64,000 bases of DNA from Spirochaetota bacterium (lineage in GTDB: Bacteria; Spirochaetota; UBA4802; JAFGJZ01): positions 24,605 to 88,604 of the forward strand of contig JAFGRW010000127.1 in assembly GCA_016934935.1 (NCBI GenBank). The letters run 5' to 3'. A program made the position numbers and the translations under genes. A model generated the notes under the pieces. That model saw nothing but the letters and a program-made list of their open reading frames with translations. It did no database searches and was not told the origin of the DNA. This document shows, piece by piece, positions 8,451 through 17,909 of the stretch (its first letter is position 1; each line of letters starts with the position of its first letter).

Positions 8451-10130
8451 ATGCATAAACCCGCGATTGTCCAGAGCGACAACACAATACTGCTTGAAGT
8501 TAACAACTCCGGTTTTGAACAGGCCAGGGATGCGATATCTCCTTTTGCCGAACTGGAAAAAAGCCCGGAGCATATACACACATATCGTATAACGGCTCTT
8601 TCCCTTTGGAATGCCGCAGCCTCAGGTTTGGTGCTTGAAACAATTGTTGATACATTACGAACTTACAGCCGTTATGATATTCCCGAAACAGTATTTTCTA
8701 ACATAGCCGAGCAGATGCAGCGTTACGGACTGATACGTCTGGTTCGTGAGGAAGACAGGTTGCTTCTTGAATGTGAAGAGCCCTTTTTTCTTGAAGAGAT
8801 TTGCCGTGACAAGAGTGTCGAGATTTACATAAAAGAAAAACTTTCTGACGGCCGTATAGAAATTAAGAGCAATCTTCGTGGACATATAAAGCAGGCTTTG
8901 ATAAAAATCGGTTTTCCAGTTCAGGATCTGGCAGGTTATGAGCCGGGTGATCCGATGCCTCTTAATATGCGGGAAGAGTCGGTTTCTGGAAAACCTTTCG
9001 GCTTGCGTGATTATCAGCAGAGCGCGGTAAATGCTTTTTACCATGGCGGTGGTCCTGAAGGCGGAAGCGGTGTTGTTGTTTTGCCTTGCGGCGCGGGTAA
9101 AACAATTGTCGGTATAGGAACCATGGCCTGTTTGCAGACTCAGACGTTAATACTTGTAACAAATACAGTAGCTTTGCGCCAATGGAAAAACGAGCTTATC
9201 GATAAAACAGATATTGATCCCGAAAACATTGGTGAGTTTTCAGGCGACTCGAAAAAGATAAAACCGGTAACCATAGCTACTTATAATATATTAACATACC
9301 GTAAAAACAAAAATTCTGATTTTTTGCATTTTTCGCTTTTTGGCGAAAAAAATTGGGGTCTGATAATTTATGATGAAGTTCACCTGCTTCCTGCTCCTGT
9401 TTTTCGAATGACTTCTGAAATACAATCCAAGCGCAGGTTGGGGCTAACAGCTACCCTGATACGCGAAGACGGTATGGAAAAGGATGTCTTTTCTTTAATT
9501 GGTCCGAAAAAGTATGATATTCCCTGGAAGGTTCTGGAAAAGTCCAGCTGGATAGCCGAGGCTATTTGTACCGAAATAAGGGTAACCCTACCGGATGAAA
9601 TACGGTATCACTATTCGGTTGCAAAGGAGCGTGAGAAATTCCGTATTGCTTCTGAAAACGAGGTTAAAAACGATATAATAAGCACTTTATTAAAATATCA
9701 TGACGGTGCTTCCGTTTTGATAATTGGCCAGTATATATCCCAGTTAAAACAGATCTCGGCCAGGTTTAAACTTCCCATGATAACCGGAAGCACGCCAACC
9801 GTTGAACGTGAAAAACTTTATGATCGTTTTAAAACCGGTGAGATAAAAACGTTAATAGTTTCAAAGGTTGCCAACTTTTCGATTGATCTTCCCGATGCCA
9901 ATGTCGCGATTCAGGTTTCAGGAACTTTTGGTTCAAGACAGGAAGAGGCACAACGTCTTGGCCGTATCCTGCGACCTAAAGAAGATCAAAACAAAGCCTA
10001 TTTTTATACAGTAATTACAAATCATACTGCCGAAGAGAAGTTTGCACATAATCGCCAGCTTTTTCTTACCGAGCAGGGTTACACCTACCGTATTCTCAAT
10101 CGGGAGATGTTTGATGAAGAGTATTGTTAA
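8451..10130 (+). CDS. XPB/Ssl2-type DNA repair helicase (superfamily 2)
   Basis: A 559-residue DNA-dependent ATPase/helicase of the archaeal and bacterial XPB family. It has an N-terminal helical region of about 180 residues, then Walker A at 211-219 (LPCGAGKTI), DEVH at 308-311, motif III GLTATL, and the family-specific RED motif at 338-340 (LIREDG). In the second RecA lobe, motif VI is QEEAQRLGRILRP. The thumb and lobe layout matches bacterial XPB proteins such as those of mycobacteria and treponemes. The ATG at 8451 has AGGA 7 nt upstream. The last 17 bases overlap the next gene. It probably remodels damaged or transcribed DNA; no partner nuclease (Bax1-like) is visible next door. Confidence 0.92.
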   Translation: MHKPAIVQSDNTILLEVNNSGFEQARDAISPFAELEKSPEHIHTYRITALSLWNAAASGLVLETIVDTLRTYSRYDIPETVFSNIAEQMQRYGLIRLVREEDRLLLECEEPFFLEEICRDKSVEIYIKEKLSDGRIEIKSNLRGHIKQALIKIGFPVQDLAGYEPGDPMPLNMREESVSGKPFGLRDYQQSAVNAFYHGGGPEGGSGVVVLPCGAGKTIVGIGTMACLQTQTLILVTNTVALRQWKNELIDKTDIDPENIGEFSGDSKKIKPVTIATYNILTYRKNKNSDFLHFSLFGEKNWGLIIYDEVHLLPAPVFRMTSEIQSKRRLGLTATLIREDGMEKDVFSLIGPKKYDIPWKVLEKSSWIAEAICTEIRVTLPDEIRYHYSVAKEREKFRIASENEVKNDIISTLLKYHDGASVLIIGQYISQLKQISARFKLPMITGSTPTVEREKLYDRFKTGEIKTLIVSKVANFSIDLPDANVAIQVSGTFGSRQEEAQRLGRILRPKEDQNKAYFYTVITNHTAEEKFAHNRQLFLTEQGYTYRILNREMFDEEYC

Positions 10131-12009
10131 ACGATGTTCCGCCTTTTTTGCCTCCTGGAGTATATTTATCCTGTTTCCTGCATTTATTTTTATTTTATTA
10201 AGCAACTGCTCAAAAAAAGAGTTCGCGGCTGTTGAAAAGCGTCCTGCTTATCGTGTTCATTTTGCTCAGCGTGTTAAAGACAATATTTATATTGCTACAT
10301 ATAATCAGGGTTTATTTGTTAAATCTGTAGATGCCGACAATGAAACGCAACTTCTAAATAGTGAATTTAAAAGGCGAACCATGCTTGACGGTGTCGACGA
10401 GTTTCGCAAAGTGACAGCGTTTGCGGTTAATAGTACCAATCCTGATAATATTGCTGTGGCTGTAAAACATCTTTTTTATGAAACAACAGACGGTGGCAAA
10501 ACCTGGGAAAAATGCAACGGGGATCTGGATCCCTATAACTATATTACAGCGCTCTGTTTCGATTCATCGGGGACATTATATGCGGGTACCTCCTTTAACG
10601 GTGTATACAAACGCGAAGGAGATCAGTATATAAGGTTTTCCAGGGGTTTATCGCTTGAACCCTATAGCGCGGGTCTTGTTTTTTATGATCCTGTCGCGCG
10701 TATACGTGAAGTCGGTGGCAGGCTTTATCTTTCGCAATACTTCAATAAGGGTGTCTACTTTCTTAAAAAAACAGAATGGATAAAAACAGACTTTGATACG
10801 TTGGACAAGACCCCGGATAATTATATTGCCGATTTTGAAAGACCTCTTGTGGAAGATGATTCCGTAGTAAATAATTTACCAATTGTTTTTAGTGAAAATA
10901 GTCGAAAGAAAAACATGGAAATGTCAGGTTTTGACAATGATCATGTAAAAAAAGAGAGCTATTTCGGTGGAGTTCTTTACCATGCAGACGATGGGTTTTC
11001 TCTTTTTGTTCCCGATCCGGAATTACCCGTCAGGTCGTCATTAAAGGATGAGGCTAAAGGCAAAAAATCTCTTTATACAAGCACACACTATGCCGTAAAA
11101 GGGGTAGACCGCTTAATCTCTATTATTAAAAAGTCGGGGTTGAATGCGCTTGTTATCGACGTAAAAGATGACTATGGTGATATCTATATTCCTGTTGCTG
11201 GTGAAGATGTCTTTAAAGCAGGTTCTATTAAGACCAGCATCGATTTAAAGCCTGTTTTAGAGAAGTTAAAAAAAGAAAATATATATGCGATAGCACGCAT
11301 AGTGGTTTTTAAGGATAAACGCCTTTTTGAAGCATACGATAACCGCTATACCATACTAGATAAAGCTACGGGAAAACCGTGGCGTTATGGTCGTGAACGG
11401 TGGGTCGACCCTTTTTCGCAATTTGTGAGAGATTATAATATCAATGTAGCTCTTGCCGCGCAAAATTTCGGATTTGACGAGGTGCAATTCGATTATATCA
11501 GGTTTCCGGCCGATGGACCTGTTGAGCGTTGTGTTTACACTTTCGCGCGTTATAAAGATGCTTTTAAGTCCGAAGCAATGGAAGATTTTCTTCAGCAGGC
11601 TTCGTCAAAAATAACTGTTCCTGTCTCGACTGATATTTATGGAATAACCGCATCGTATAACTTTGGCAACCGTATCGGCCAGGATATCGAAGTTTATGCC
11701 AGACATATGGATGCTGTTTCTTCAATGGTGTATCCGTCACATTATGGGCCTCGTTATATGATGCAAGGATCGCGGGAAGAAAGACCTTACAGAATTGTTT
11801 ATGATTCGGGTGTCAGGTCGCTTTTTCTTTCCAGGGTAAAGGTTTATATGCGTCCTTATTTGCAGGCATTTATTATGGCGTCACCAACGTTTGGCACGGG
11901 ATATATACAAAATCAGGTTCAAGGTGTTTATGATAGCGGATGCGACGGTTATATTTTCTGGCATGCCGGCGGTAAATACGATGTTGTGCGCCGGGCTTTG
12001 TCGGAATAA
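10114..12009 (+). CDS. Lipoprotein-like putative glycoside hydrolase (DUF4015 / PF13200 type)
   Basis: A 631-residue exported protein. The N-terminal hydrophobic segment ends in a spirochaete-style lipobox (LLSNC), so lipidation is likely. Residues about 30-200 resemble a beta-propeller or sialidase-like repeat (DNIYIATYNQGLFVKS, ETTDGGKTWEK, TLYAGTSFNGVYKREG). From about residue 330 the sequence matches the putative glycoside hydrolase barrel family (TSTHYAVKGVDRLISIIKKS, LNALVIDVKDDYGDI, FDEVQFDYIRFPADG, SSMVYPSHYG). The start at 10114 has GGGAG 8 nt upstream. It overlaps the helicase gene by 17 bases, so the two are translationally coupled although their functions look unrelated. The substrate is unknown; an envelope or extracellular polysaccharide is most likely. 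Confidence 0.8.
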   Translation: MKSIVKRCSAFFASWSIFILFPAFIFILLSNCSKKEFAAVEKRPAYRVHFAQRVKDNIYIATYNQGLFVKSVDADNETQLLNSEFKRRTMLDGVDEFRKVTAFAVNSTNPDNIAVAVKHLFYETTDGGKTWEKCNGDLDPYNYITALCFDSSGTLYAGTSFNGVYKREGDQYIRFSRGLSLEPYSAGLVFYDPVARIREVGGRLYLSQYFNKGVYFLKKTEWIKTDFDTLDKTPDNYIADFERPLVEDDSVVNNLPIVFSENSRKKNMEMSGFDNDHVKKESYFGGVLYHADDGFSLFVPDPELPVRSSLKDEAKGKKSLYTSTHYAVKGVDRLISIIKKSGLNALVIDVKDDYGDIYIPVAGEDVFKAGSIKTSIDLKPVLEKLKKENIYAIARIVVFKDKRLFEAYDNRYTILDKATGKPWRYGRERWVDPFSQFVRDYNINVALAAQNFGFDEVQFDYIRFPADGPVERCVYTFARYKDAFKSEAMEDFLQQASSKITVPVSTDIYGITASYNFGNRIGQDIEVYARHMDAVSSMVYPSHYGPRYMMQGSREERPYRIVYDSGVRSLFLSRVKVYMRPYLQAFIMASPTFGTGYIQNQVQGVYDSGCDGYIFWHAGGKYDVVRRALSE

Positions 12010-12021
12010 GACCAGTTCGTT

Positions 12022-12052
12022 TTTAACGCGGTCTTATAATACCCGCGTTAAA
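12022..12052. terminator. Hairpin between convergent genes, likely bidirectional terminator
   Basis: TTTAACGCGG at 12022-12031 and CCGCGTTAAA at 12043-12052 form a perfect 10-bp stem with an 11-nt loop. It lies between the ends of two converging genes. A T run is not pronounced on either side. Confidence 0.55.
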
Positions 12053-12072
12053 CATAATAGGCCATTTTAAGG

Positions 12073-13164
12073 TTATTTAGAGGGTAATACCGATATCTCT
12101 TTTAGACGTTCAATAATATTAAGATGTTGTGTGCACTCTTCTTCACAACGACCGCACTCTATACAGGCTGCGGCATCTTCCGGTTTAAGGTTCCAATGCC
12201 AAAAAAGACGGTCGGTAATAGCGGTTTTTGAATCGGATAAAATTTTTTGATTATATGCGTCCATATATTTTGGAATGGGAATATTGACTGGGCAGTGATC
12301 GCAGTATTGACAGCCGGTACAAATTCCCTCCAGTGATACCGTAGCGTTCTTCTTAATCTGTTTAAGCTTGTCAGGGCTAAGCTGCAAAGGGCTGTTGGCG
12401 GCGGCAAGGGCTTCGTTAACCTGCTCTTCAGTTTCGAAGCCCACCAGAGAAATGGTTATTTCTTGATGCGCAAATAGAAATCGCAGTGCGGCCTGTACGA
12501 CTGTCTCATCTGGTACGGTTTGTAAAAAACGGAAAATTTCCGGGTTTCCGGGAATAATTCCTCCGCCAAGCGGGTTCATTACAACACAGCCAATTCTTCT
12601 ATCTGTTATCGCGTCAAAGGCTGCCTGACGTGTTTTGAAATTGTAAGCCGAGTAGCCGAACAAGACTCCTTCGAAAATTTCTTCCATTAAGAGCTCTTTT
12701 ATATCATCACCGATAAGATGGCTTGATACACAGATATGTTTTATTAAACCCTCTTCTTTAAGTTTAATAAATGTTTCAAGAACTCCATTTTTTTTGCGTT
12801 CGCGCCAATTATCAAGACTGGTTATGCACCAGATATGGTAAAAATCGATATAATTAACGTCAAGCCGTTTCAGTTGCGCGTCAATCTCACGACGGATGCA
12901 GTCAGGGTGAGACTCGTCGGTTTTTGTAGAAAGATAATAAGGGAGGTTTTCGTTTCTCATCGTGGCCAGACCCTTCGCGAAAGCTTCTTCACTTCCTGTG
13001 CCGAAGTACTTGGGAGCCGTGTCAAAGTAATTTACTCCGCCACGGGCGGCAGTCAGCATCATTGATACACAGGTGTCGATATCTTTGATATCTTTAAAAC
13101 GCATTCCTCCGAAACCCAGTGCCGAAACCATCTTGCCGGTTGAGCCGTATTCGCGGTAGATCAT
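12073..13164 (-). CDS. Aldo/keto reductase with C-terminal ferredoxin-type [4Fe-4S] domain
   Basis: A 363-residue cytoplasmic oxidoreductase. Residues 1-270 form the aldo/keto reductase barrel, with catalytic-type motifs FDTAPKYFGTGSEE and YIDFYHIW, and a C-terminal NADPH-site region around LVGFETEEQV. Residues about 285-355 carry two cysteine clusters (CTGCQYCDHCP and CIECGRCEEEC) typical of the 4Fe-4S fused subfamily of anaerobes. The fusion suggests electron transfer from ferredoxin-like carriers instead of, or in addition to, NADPH. The GGAGG ribosome site is 6 nt before the ATG. The gene is monocistronic and converges on the upstream glycoside hydrolase gene. The substrate is unknown. 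Confidence 0.88.
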   Translation of the reverse strand: MIYREYGSTGKMVSALGFGGMRFKDIKDIDTCVSMMLTAARGGVNYFDTAPKYFGTGSEEAFAKGLATMRNENLPYYLSTKTDESHPDCIRREIDAQLKRLDVNYIDFYHIWCITSLDNWRERKKNGVLETFIKLKEEGLIKHICVSSHLIGDDIKELLMEEIFEGVLFGYSAYNFKTRQAAFDAITDRRIGCVVMNPLGGGIIPGNPEIFRFLQTVPDETVVQAALRFLFAHQEITISLVGFETEEQVNEALAAANSPLQLSPDKLKQIKKNATVSLEGICTGCQYCDHCPVNIPIPKYMDAYNQKILSDSKTAITDRLFWHWNLKPEDAAACIECGRCEEECTQHLNIIERLKEISVLPSK

Positions 13165-13386
13165 TAAAAACCTCCAGATTAGTAATTAAGAAAACTAAAC
13201 ATATATTTTTGATAAGAATACAAATAATTTATGAATTAGATTTAATAAACCATAAAATCAGTATAAAGTCAAAATTTAATCTTTCAATGACTCAAATATT
13301 GATTTGTGATATGATACCTGTTGTGTTTTTAAAAAAACTACATAGACTCGTTCTTTTGCTTTGTCTTCCTTGCAGTTGAAAACTCC

Positions 13387-13416
13387 TTGCGTTTTAAAAT
13401 TGATTTTGTATATAAT
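13387..13416 (+). promoter_or_regulatory. Sigma-70 promoter for the GH5 gene
   Basis: TTGCGT at 13387-13392 and a perfect TATAAT at 13411-13416, 18-bp spacer, 31 bp upstream of the start codon. Confidence 0.5.
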
Positions 13417-13447
13417 GATTGTTTGATATTCCTCTAGGGAGAAACTT

Positions 13448-14479
13448 ATGACTGCTGCAAAAACAATACCGAGATGGCGCGGATTTAACCTTTTAAACTG
13501 TTTTATATCAGAAGAAGAGTCGGTGATGAATGGAAAGTATTATCGCTCGGACGGTAACTTCTCTGCTGACGAGATAAAGTGGATCGCGGACTGGGGTTTT
13601 AACTTTATTCGTATACCCATGTGTTATCGGAATTGGCTCTGTGATCCTGACGATATGTCTGTTATGGATGAGTCAGCTCTTAAAAAAATTGACCGTGTGA
13701 TCGAACTTGGAAACGCCAACGGTTTGCATGTTTCGCTCAATATTCACAGGGCGCCCGGGTATTGCATCAATACGGAAATTTCTGAACCATTTGATCTTTT
13801 TAAAGATGAAGAGCCAGTCACTCTTTTTAACCATTATTGGGAAACTTTCTCAAAACGTTATAGGGGAATTCTCGGAGATATGTTAAGTTTTGATCTGCTG
13901 AACGAGCCGCCGAATCCGGCAGATGGCAAAATGAGCAGAGAAGATTATGTGCGTGTTATGAAAGGAGCTATCGAAACAATAAAAAAGATTGATCCTGACC
14001 GGCTGATAATGGTGGAGGGACTAAGTGTTGGAACGGAGCCTGTGTGGGAACTCGCTGATACAGGAGCCGTACAGAGCTGTAGAGCTTATGCGCCATTTGG
14101 CATTAGCCATTACAAGGCAGAGTGGGTACAAAGTCATGAGTGGCAAAAGCCTGTTTGGCCCGGGATTATTGAAAATGGCCAACCCTTTGATCGTGAAATG
14201 CTGGAGCAATACTACGAAAAGTGGGCAGATCTTAAAAAAAGCGGTGTCGCTGTTCATTGCGGAGAAGGGGGAGCTTATATATATACACCTCATAACGTTG
14301 TTCTCGCGTGGTTTGAGGATGTACTTAAAATATTAAAAAAACATGATATTGGTTATTCATTATGGGAATTTTCCGGTGAGTTTGGTATTCTTGATTCGGG
14401 GCGGAATGATGTTGAGTACGAAGACTGGCACGGTCGCAAACTCGACAGGGTGTTTTTGGAGCTTTTGCAGAAGTATTAA
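13448..14479 (+). CDS. Glycoside hydrolase family 5 (cellulase-like) enzyme
   Basis: A 343-residue enzyme with no signal peptide, so it should act in the cytoplasm on imported oligosaccharides. It shows the GH5 (beta/alpha)8 landmarks in order: RGFNLLNCF near the N-terminus, FIRIPMCYRNW (residues 53-63), SLNIHRAPGYC, FDLLNEPPNP with the acid/base Glu at 153, and VHCGEGGAY with the nucleophile Glu at 273. The C-terminus YSLWEFSGEFGILDSGR is typical. GGGAG lies 8 nt before the ATG and a good promoter is just upstream. It is probably single-gene. The intracellular GH5 and the GH3 at 30917 could work on the same class of beta-linked sugars. Confidence 0.88.
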   Translation: MTAAKTIPRWRGFNLLNCFISEEESVMNGKYYRSDGNFSADEIKWIADWGFNFIRIPMCYRNWLCDPDDMSVMDESALKKIDRVIELGNANGLHVSLNIHRAPGYCINTEISEPFDLFKDEEPVTLFNHYWETFSKRYRGILGDMLSFDLLNEPPNPADGKMSREDYVRVMKGAIETIKKIDPDRLIMVEGLSVGTEPVWELADTGAVQSCRAYAPFGISHYKAEWVQSHEWQKPVWPGIIENGQPFDREMLEQYYEKWADLKKSGVAVHCGEGGAYIYTPHNVVLAWFEDVLKILKKHDIGYSLWEFSGEFGILDSGRNDVEYEDWHGRKLDRVFLELLQKY

Positions 14480-14678
14480 AATTATCAGATCTGGTAGTTT
14501 TAAGTAAAATATTTGTGTTTTGCTGTGCGTATGTGCTTTGCGGATATATTTTTTGAAAGCTGAATAATTATGGGATATGCTTCTCTTTTGGTTGATTGTC
14601 TTTGGTGTTGAGAGTAGTATTTATGTGTTGGTTCAGATTTTGTGGATAGAAGACAAACAATTTGTAATGGAGTCTGTT

Positions 14679-15137
14679 ATGGTGGCAATGATTTTGATGT
14701 GGTTATTTATAACTATCGCTGTTTTTGCTCTTGCATTTGCTGTTTTCTTTTCGATAAATTATGCACGAAATACTGGTGCCGGTTTTCAGGAAACCACGGA
14801 TAGACCTCTGACAGGTTCGACTGGAGGTATGGGGAAATCTTTCAGTTATTCCAAAACCAGCGGGAAAGAGGCCGGTTTCGAATTTTCGGTTACTTCTGAA
14901 AATCTTCGTGAGGGGCTTAAAGCTAAGGATAAAACAATAATTACCCAGTTCGTAATCCTGACGGGGTTTGTCACATTTGTTCTTTCGGTTTTTGCGGCAA
15001 CTGGTTGCGGGTTGCTTGGGGCTGGTGAATATCTTATTGGAATCATATTTTGCGTGGTATCAATCTTTTTCGGTGCTGTTTTTGTATATCAGCTTCTGTT
15101 TGGTAAAAGCCTGAATAAAACAGGCAGTAAAGAGTAA
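14679..15137 (+). CDS. Small membrane protein of unknown function
   Basis: A 152-residue protein with one membrane segment at the start (MVAMILMWLFITIAVFALAF) and two more near the C-terminus (FVILTGFVTFVLSVFA and LIGIIFCVVSIFFGAVFVY), separated by a polar loop of about 65 residues rich in Ser, Thr and Gly. I do not recognise the family. I place the start at 14679 because GGAG lies 6 nt upstream. The frame remains open back to an ATG at 14577, which would add a further hydrophobic segment (MLLFWLIVFGVESSIYVLVQ) but has no visible ribosome site. It lies between the GH5 gene and a lipoprotein gene without clear linkage to either. Confidence 0.55.
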   Translation: MVAMILMWLFITIAVFALAFAVFFSINYARNTGAGFQETTDRPLTGSTGGMGKSFSYSKTSGKEAGFEFSVTSENLREGLKAKDKTIITQFVILTGFVTFVLSVFAATGCGLLGAGEYLIGIIFCVVSIFFGAVFVYQLLFGKSLNKTGSKE

Positions 15138-15314
15138 ACCTCCAATAAATTCTAAAGACAAGTTGTATATTTTTCACTTAACTAAAGTCATACAGTACAA
15201 AAATAAATTAATTTACAAAATAAATAGACGTTTGCTCTTTATTGACTTATTTTCTTGAATTAACAGGCAGCATGTCTGTTCTAACATATTTAATTCAATA
15301 CTATCGGAGGTTTT

Positions 15315-16268
15315 ATGAAGAGGTTTATTCTGTTGCTGTTAATGTCGGTTGTTTTTTCTGTTATGTTTTCATGTGATGATGAGGATGAGAAGGGGGGAGA
15401 AGAAGTATATTCATTCTTTTACGATGCTGCAAGTGAAGTATTGCCCGCCTATGGTGCTTCCGGTCGTGCGGTGTGGAGTCTTGGCTCGCCTATATACGAG
15501 CTTTATGGAATTCTGGAAAATGATGATGATCTAATGGTCGGATATTTTAACATATATGACACACTGGAGAATGCTGACAGCAGGTTTACCGAGGCTGTAA
15601 GTGCTGGTAGTGAAATTAAATCAGGTGATTTGAGTCTTGATTATGAATATTCGAATGTTATGGGTGAGTCAGTTTATGATACTTATATGCGTTATAACAG
15701 TGACGGTTATGTATCTGATACCTATGTAAAAAAAGCAGAGTCTAAAATAAGCATGCTCAATATAACCGTTATAGATACTGATGGCGAACTAAATAAATCA
15801 TTTGTCGAAGGAGTTTATGACGAGTCGACGGGTGACGTGGCAATCGAGATTTTCATGTCTAACTATGTGGACGAAACCGGTAATACCGGATGGGAGTCTG
15901 TAAGAGCTTATTTTGAGGGAAATACAAACGACCACGTCTTTAAACTAAAAGTAATACGTGATGGTGTCGGTTATGACCACAATATTGTGGGATCCGGAAT
16001 TTCTCAAGGTGACGGTTACTTTCTGCTGAAACTAGCCGATAATTCTCTGGATATTAATGATTCGTTTTTTTACACAATAAACGCGGATGCTGATGTGGAA
16101 GAGCTGAAGATTCTGGATGACGCAGGTAAATCTACAGCTGCTGAAGCCGGAGATACTGAAGAATATGCCAGCAGTCTTTTAACAGCATTTACAACTGATG
16201 ATCTTCCGGCTGATCAGGATGCCGCGGAATCTCTGGATATTACTATCGAGCCGCCGGCTGTTGATTAG
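15315..16268 (+). CDS. Acidic surface or periplasmic lipoprotein of unknown function
   Basis: A 317-residue protein with a lipoprotein signal (MKRFILLLLMSVVFSVMFSC; modified Cys at 20) followed by an Asp/Glu-rich stretch. The rest is acidic and beta-rich, with no recognised domain (YDTYMRYNSDGYVSDTYV). Its C-terminus is very acidic (TTDDLPADQDAAESLDITIE). GGAGG lies 5 nt before the ATG. It is monocistronic and converges on the alpha/beta hydrolase gene. Lineage-specific lipoproteins of this kind are common in spirochaetes; no function can be given. Confidence 0.7.
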   Translation: MKRFILLLLMSVVFSVMFSCDDEDEKGGEEVYSFFYDAASEVLPAYGASGRAVWSLGSPIYELYGILENDDDLMVGYFNIYDTLENADSRFTEAVSAGSEIKSGDLSLDYEYSNVMGESVYDTYMRYNSDGYVSDTYVKKAESKISMLNITVIDTDGELNKSFVEGVYDESTGDVAIEIFMSNYVDETGNTGWESVRAYFEGNTNDHVFKLKVIRDGVGYDHNIVGSGISQGDGYFLLKLADNSLDINDSFFYTINADADVEELKILDDAGKSTAAEAGDTEEYASSLLTAFTTDDLPADQDAAESLDITIEPPAVD

Positions 16269-16280
16269 AACCAGAATAAC

Positions 16281-16349
16281 TAACTCCCGGATATTTTAAA
16301 GTTAGATGAAGCATTGATTAATGATTGCGGGTAATCTATTCGGGAGTTA
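16281..16349. terminator. Long-loop inverted repeat between convergent genes
   Basis: TAACTCCCG at 16281-16289 pairs perfectly with CGGGAGTTA at 16341-16349 across a 51-nt loop. The right arm contains the stop codon of the minus-strand hydrolase gene. It may be a weak bidirectional terminator. Confidence 0.35.
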
Positions 16350-17240
16350 TCTTATCACTTGATTTTCGTTTGCCCAGTGTAAAATATCATGGGCAATTTT
16401 TTTGCCCATGCCATCCATTCTGTGCCCCTGACCTTTGTATAATATTTGCTCGATATTGATACCCCGGGTTTTTAGAGATTCAATTTTCTTTTTATGGTTA
16501 TTAAAGTCAATTTCATCATGATCGCCATTTATATAAAGAATCGGTATGTGCAATTGCTTGACATCGTATAAGGGATCATAACGCAGGTAAGAGCTCCAGA
16601 ACTTATAGCTGTGTCCCAGAAAATTTTTAGATATATTGTCTGGTTCTGTAAATATCTGTGATATTTCATTGTTAAGCTGTTCTACAGAACTCAGTTGCCA
16701 TTCTTTGTACCTGCCTGTTTTGTTTTTAATGCTGCTAATCAGATCCGCTTCAAATGTATTAAGGCTTCCACTGATGCATATTAAGCCGGATACGATATCC
16801 TGAAATTCGAAAGAAAGTGCCGGTGCTAGCATGGTGCCTTCAGATTCCGAAAGGATAAGTATTTCAACTGCACCTTTTGATTTGAGATCTTTAATTACTG
16901 TTCTTAAATCGTGCAGGCGTTGATCTCGATTGTTAGAAGTAAAATAAGTGTCTTTATTGTGGATGTCTTTTTTTTGAGGGTAAACTATGGAGTATCCGTA
17001 AAGGGAGGCTTCGGCTCCCATGCCGAATTTTTTTGAAGCATGATGGCGGCCGCTCCCTTCAATATAAAGCAGTACTTTTTGATAATCAGGTTTTCCGGCA
17101 AAGCCGGTATAGTAGGTAACTGTGTTTTTCTCACCGTGTATATTGTTCTCTATAAATGAGAGGCTTAAATAAGTTGAGCAACCGGTAAGCTGCGAAGTTA
17201 TTAACGAACATACAATTACTAATTTGATAAATTTATTCAT
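16347..17240 (-). CDS. Lipoprotein alpha/beta hydrolase
   Basis: A 297-residue exported hydrolase. The signal ends in a lipobox (QLTGC, Cys at 21). The alpha/beta hydrolase triad can be followed: a nucleophile Ser at 133 in SESEG, an Asp in YINGDHDEIDF, and a His in YKGQGHRMDG. The oxyanion strand is LLYIEGSGRHH. It resembles BAAT/dienelactone-type and acyl-peptide hydrolase-like esterases; the exact family is uncertain. The first G of the usual GxSxG motif is Ser here, which is tolerated in some esterases. The ribosome site (GGAAA) is weak. It is monocistronic. Confidence 0.7.
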   Translation of the reverse strand: MNKFIKLVIVCSLITSQLTGCSTYLSLSFIENNIHGEKNTVTYYTGFAGKPDYQKVLLYIEGSGRHHASKKFGMGAEASLYGYSIVYPQKKDIHNKDTYFTSNNRDQRLHDLRTVIKDLKSKGAVEILILSESEGTMLAPALSFEFQDIVSGLICISGSLNTFEADLISSIKNKTGRYKEWQLSSVEQLNNEISQIFTEPDNISKNFLGHSYKFWSSYLRYDPLYDVKQLHIPILYINGDHDEIDFNNHKKKIESLKTRGINIEQILYKGQGHRMDGMGKKIAHDILHWANENQVIR

Positions 17241-17417
17241 GGCTGTTTCCAGAGTAGTAATAATAATTTAGAAATATTACATTAATACTTCTTACTCAAT
17301 TTGTTTAACATATCAAGCGAATTTTGTACGTTTAACTTGTTGTATTTTTTTTGGTATTTTCTGTGTTTTAGTAAGATTTTTTTAGTCGATCGGCTCTTAT
17401 AGTGATAGTGATTATTA

Positions 17418-17909
17418 TTAATACAATAATGGCCTGAATTTTCGGGATTCTTGTCCAGAAGATTCTGGCGATTGTGGTTGACCCTCGTAGAAATTCATAC
17501 CCCAGCTGTTAATGAAGTATGGAAAGCCGAAGAATTTGTAAACAAAAGAGGCATGAAAACAGGGACGAACAAATTCCGTAACACCAACCATAAACTCGTC
17601 GAAGAAATCCATTGCCAGATACAGCATATAAGACAAGCTGTAACAATAAAGGTTGGTGATGTCTTTGAGCTTTTTTTTTGAGATACTCGAAAATCGTATA
17701 TGTACTGATTTGTAACTTGTACCTCTCTCCTGATACCTGTTAAGAGTGTCGTTGCATACAGGATTCTTAGCCAGTTTTTTTGCATACTTATCTAGAACGG
17801 TATTCATTACATCCGAGATATCCAAATTATGTTTCTGGGCAAACTCCTCAATTTTTTCCAGTCTACCTGTTTCTACGTCAATTGATGTTCTAAAATCTGT
17901 ATTTTCCAT
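17418..17909 (-). CDS. Unknown protein with ribbon-helix-helix-like N-terminus
   Basis: A 163-residue protein. Residues 1-60 (TSIDVETGRLEKIEEFAQKH, LDISDVMNTVLDKYAKKL) look like a helical, RHH-type DNA-binding or dimerisation region. Residues 65-110 repeat a similar pattern (SVHIRFSSISKKKLKDITN, YSLSYMLYLAMDFF). The C-terminus is aromatic-rich and ends with a Pro/Ser/Gln tail. GGAGA is 7 nt before the ATG, so expression is credible. I do not know the family. No partner toxin-like gene lies beside it, so it is not called an antitoxin. The downstream intergenic region is repeat-rich. Confidence 0.5.
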   Translation of the reverse strand: MENTDFRTSIDVETGRLEKIEEFAQKHNLDISDVMNTVLDKYAKKLAKNPVCNDTLNRYQERGTSYKSVHIRFSSISKKKLKDITNLYCYSLSYMLYLAMDFFDEFMVGVTEFVRPCFHASFVYKFFGFPYFINSWGMNFYEGQPQSPESSGQESRKFRPLLY

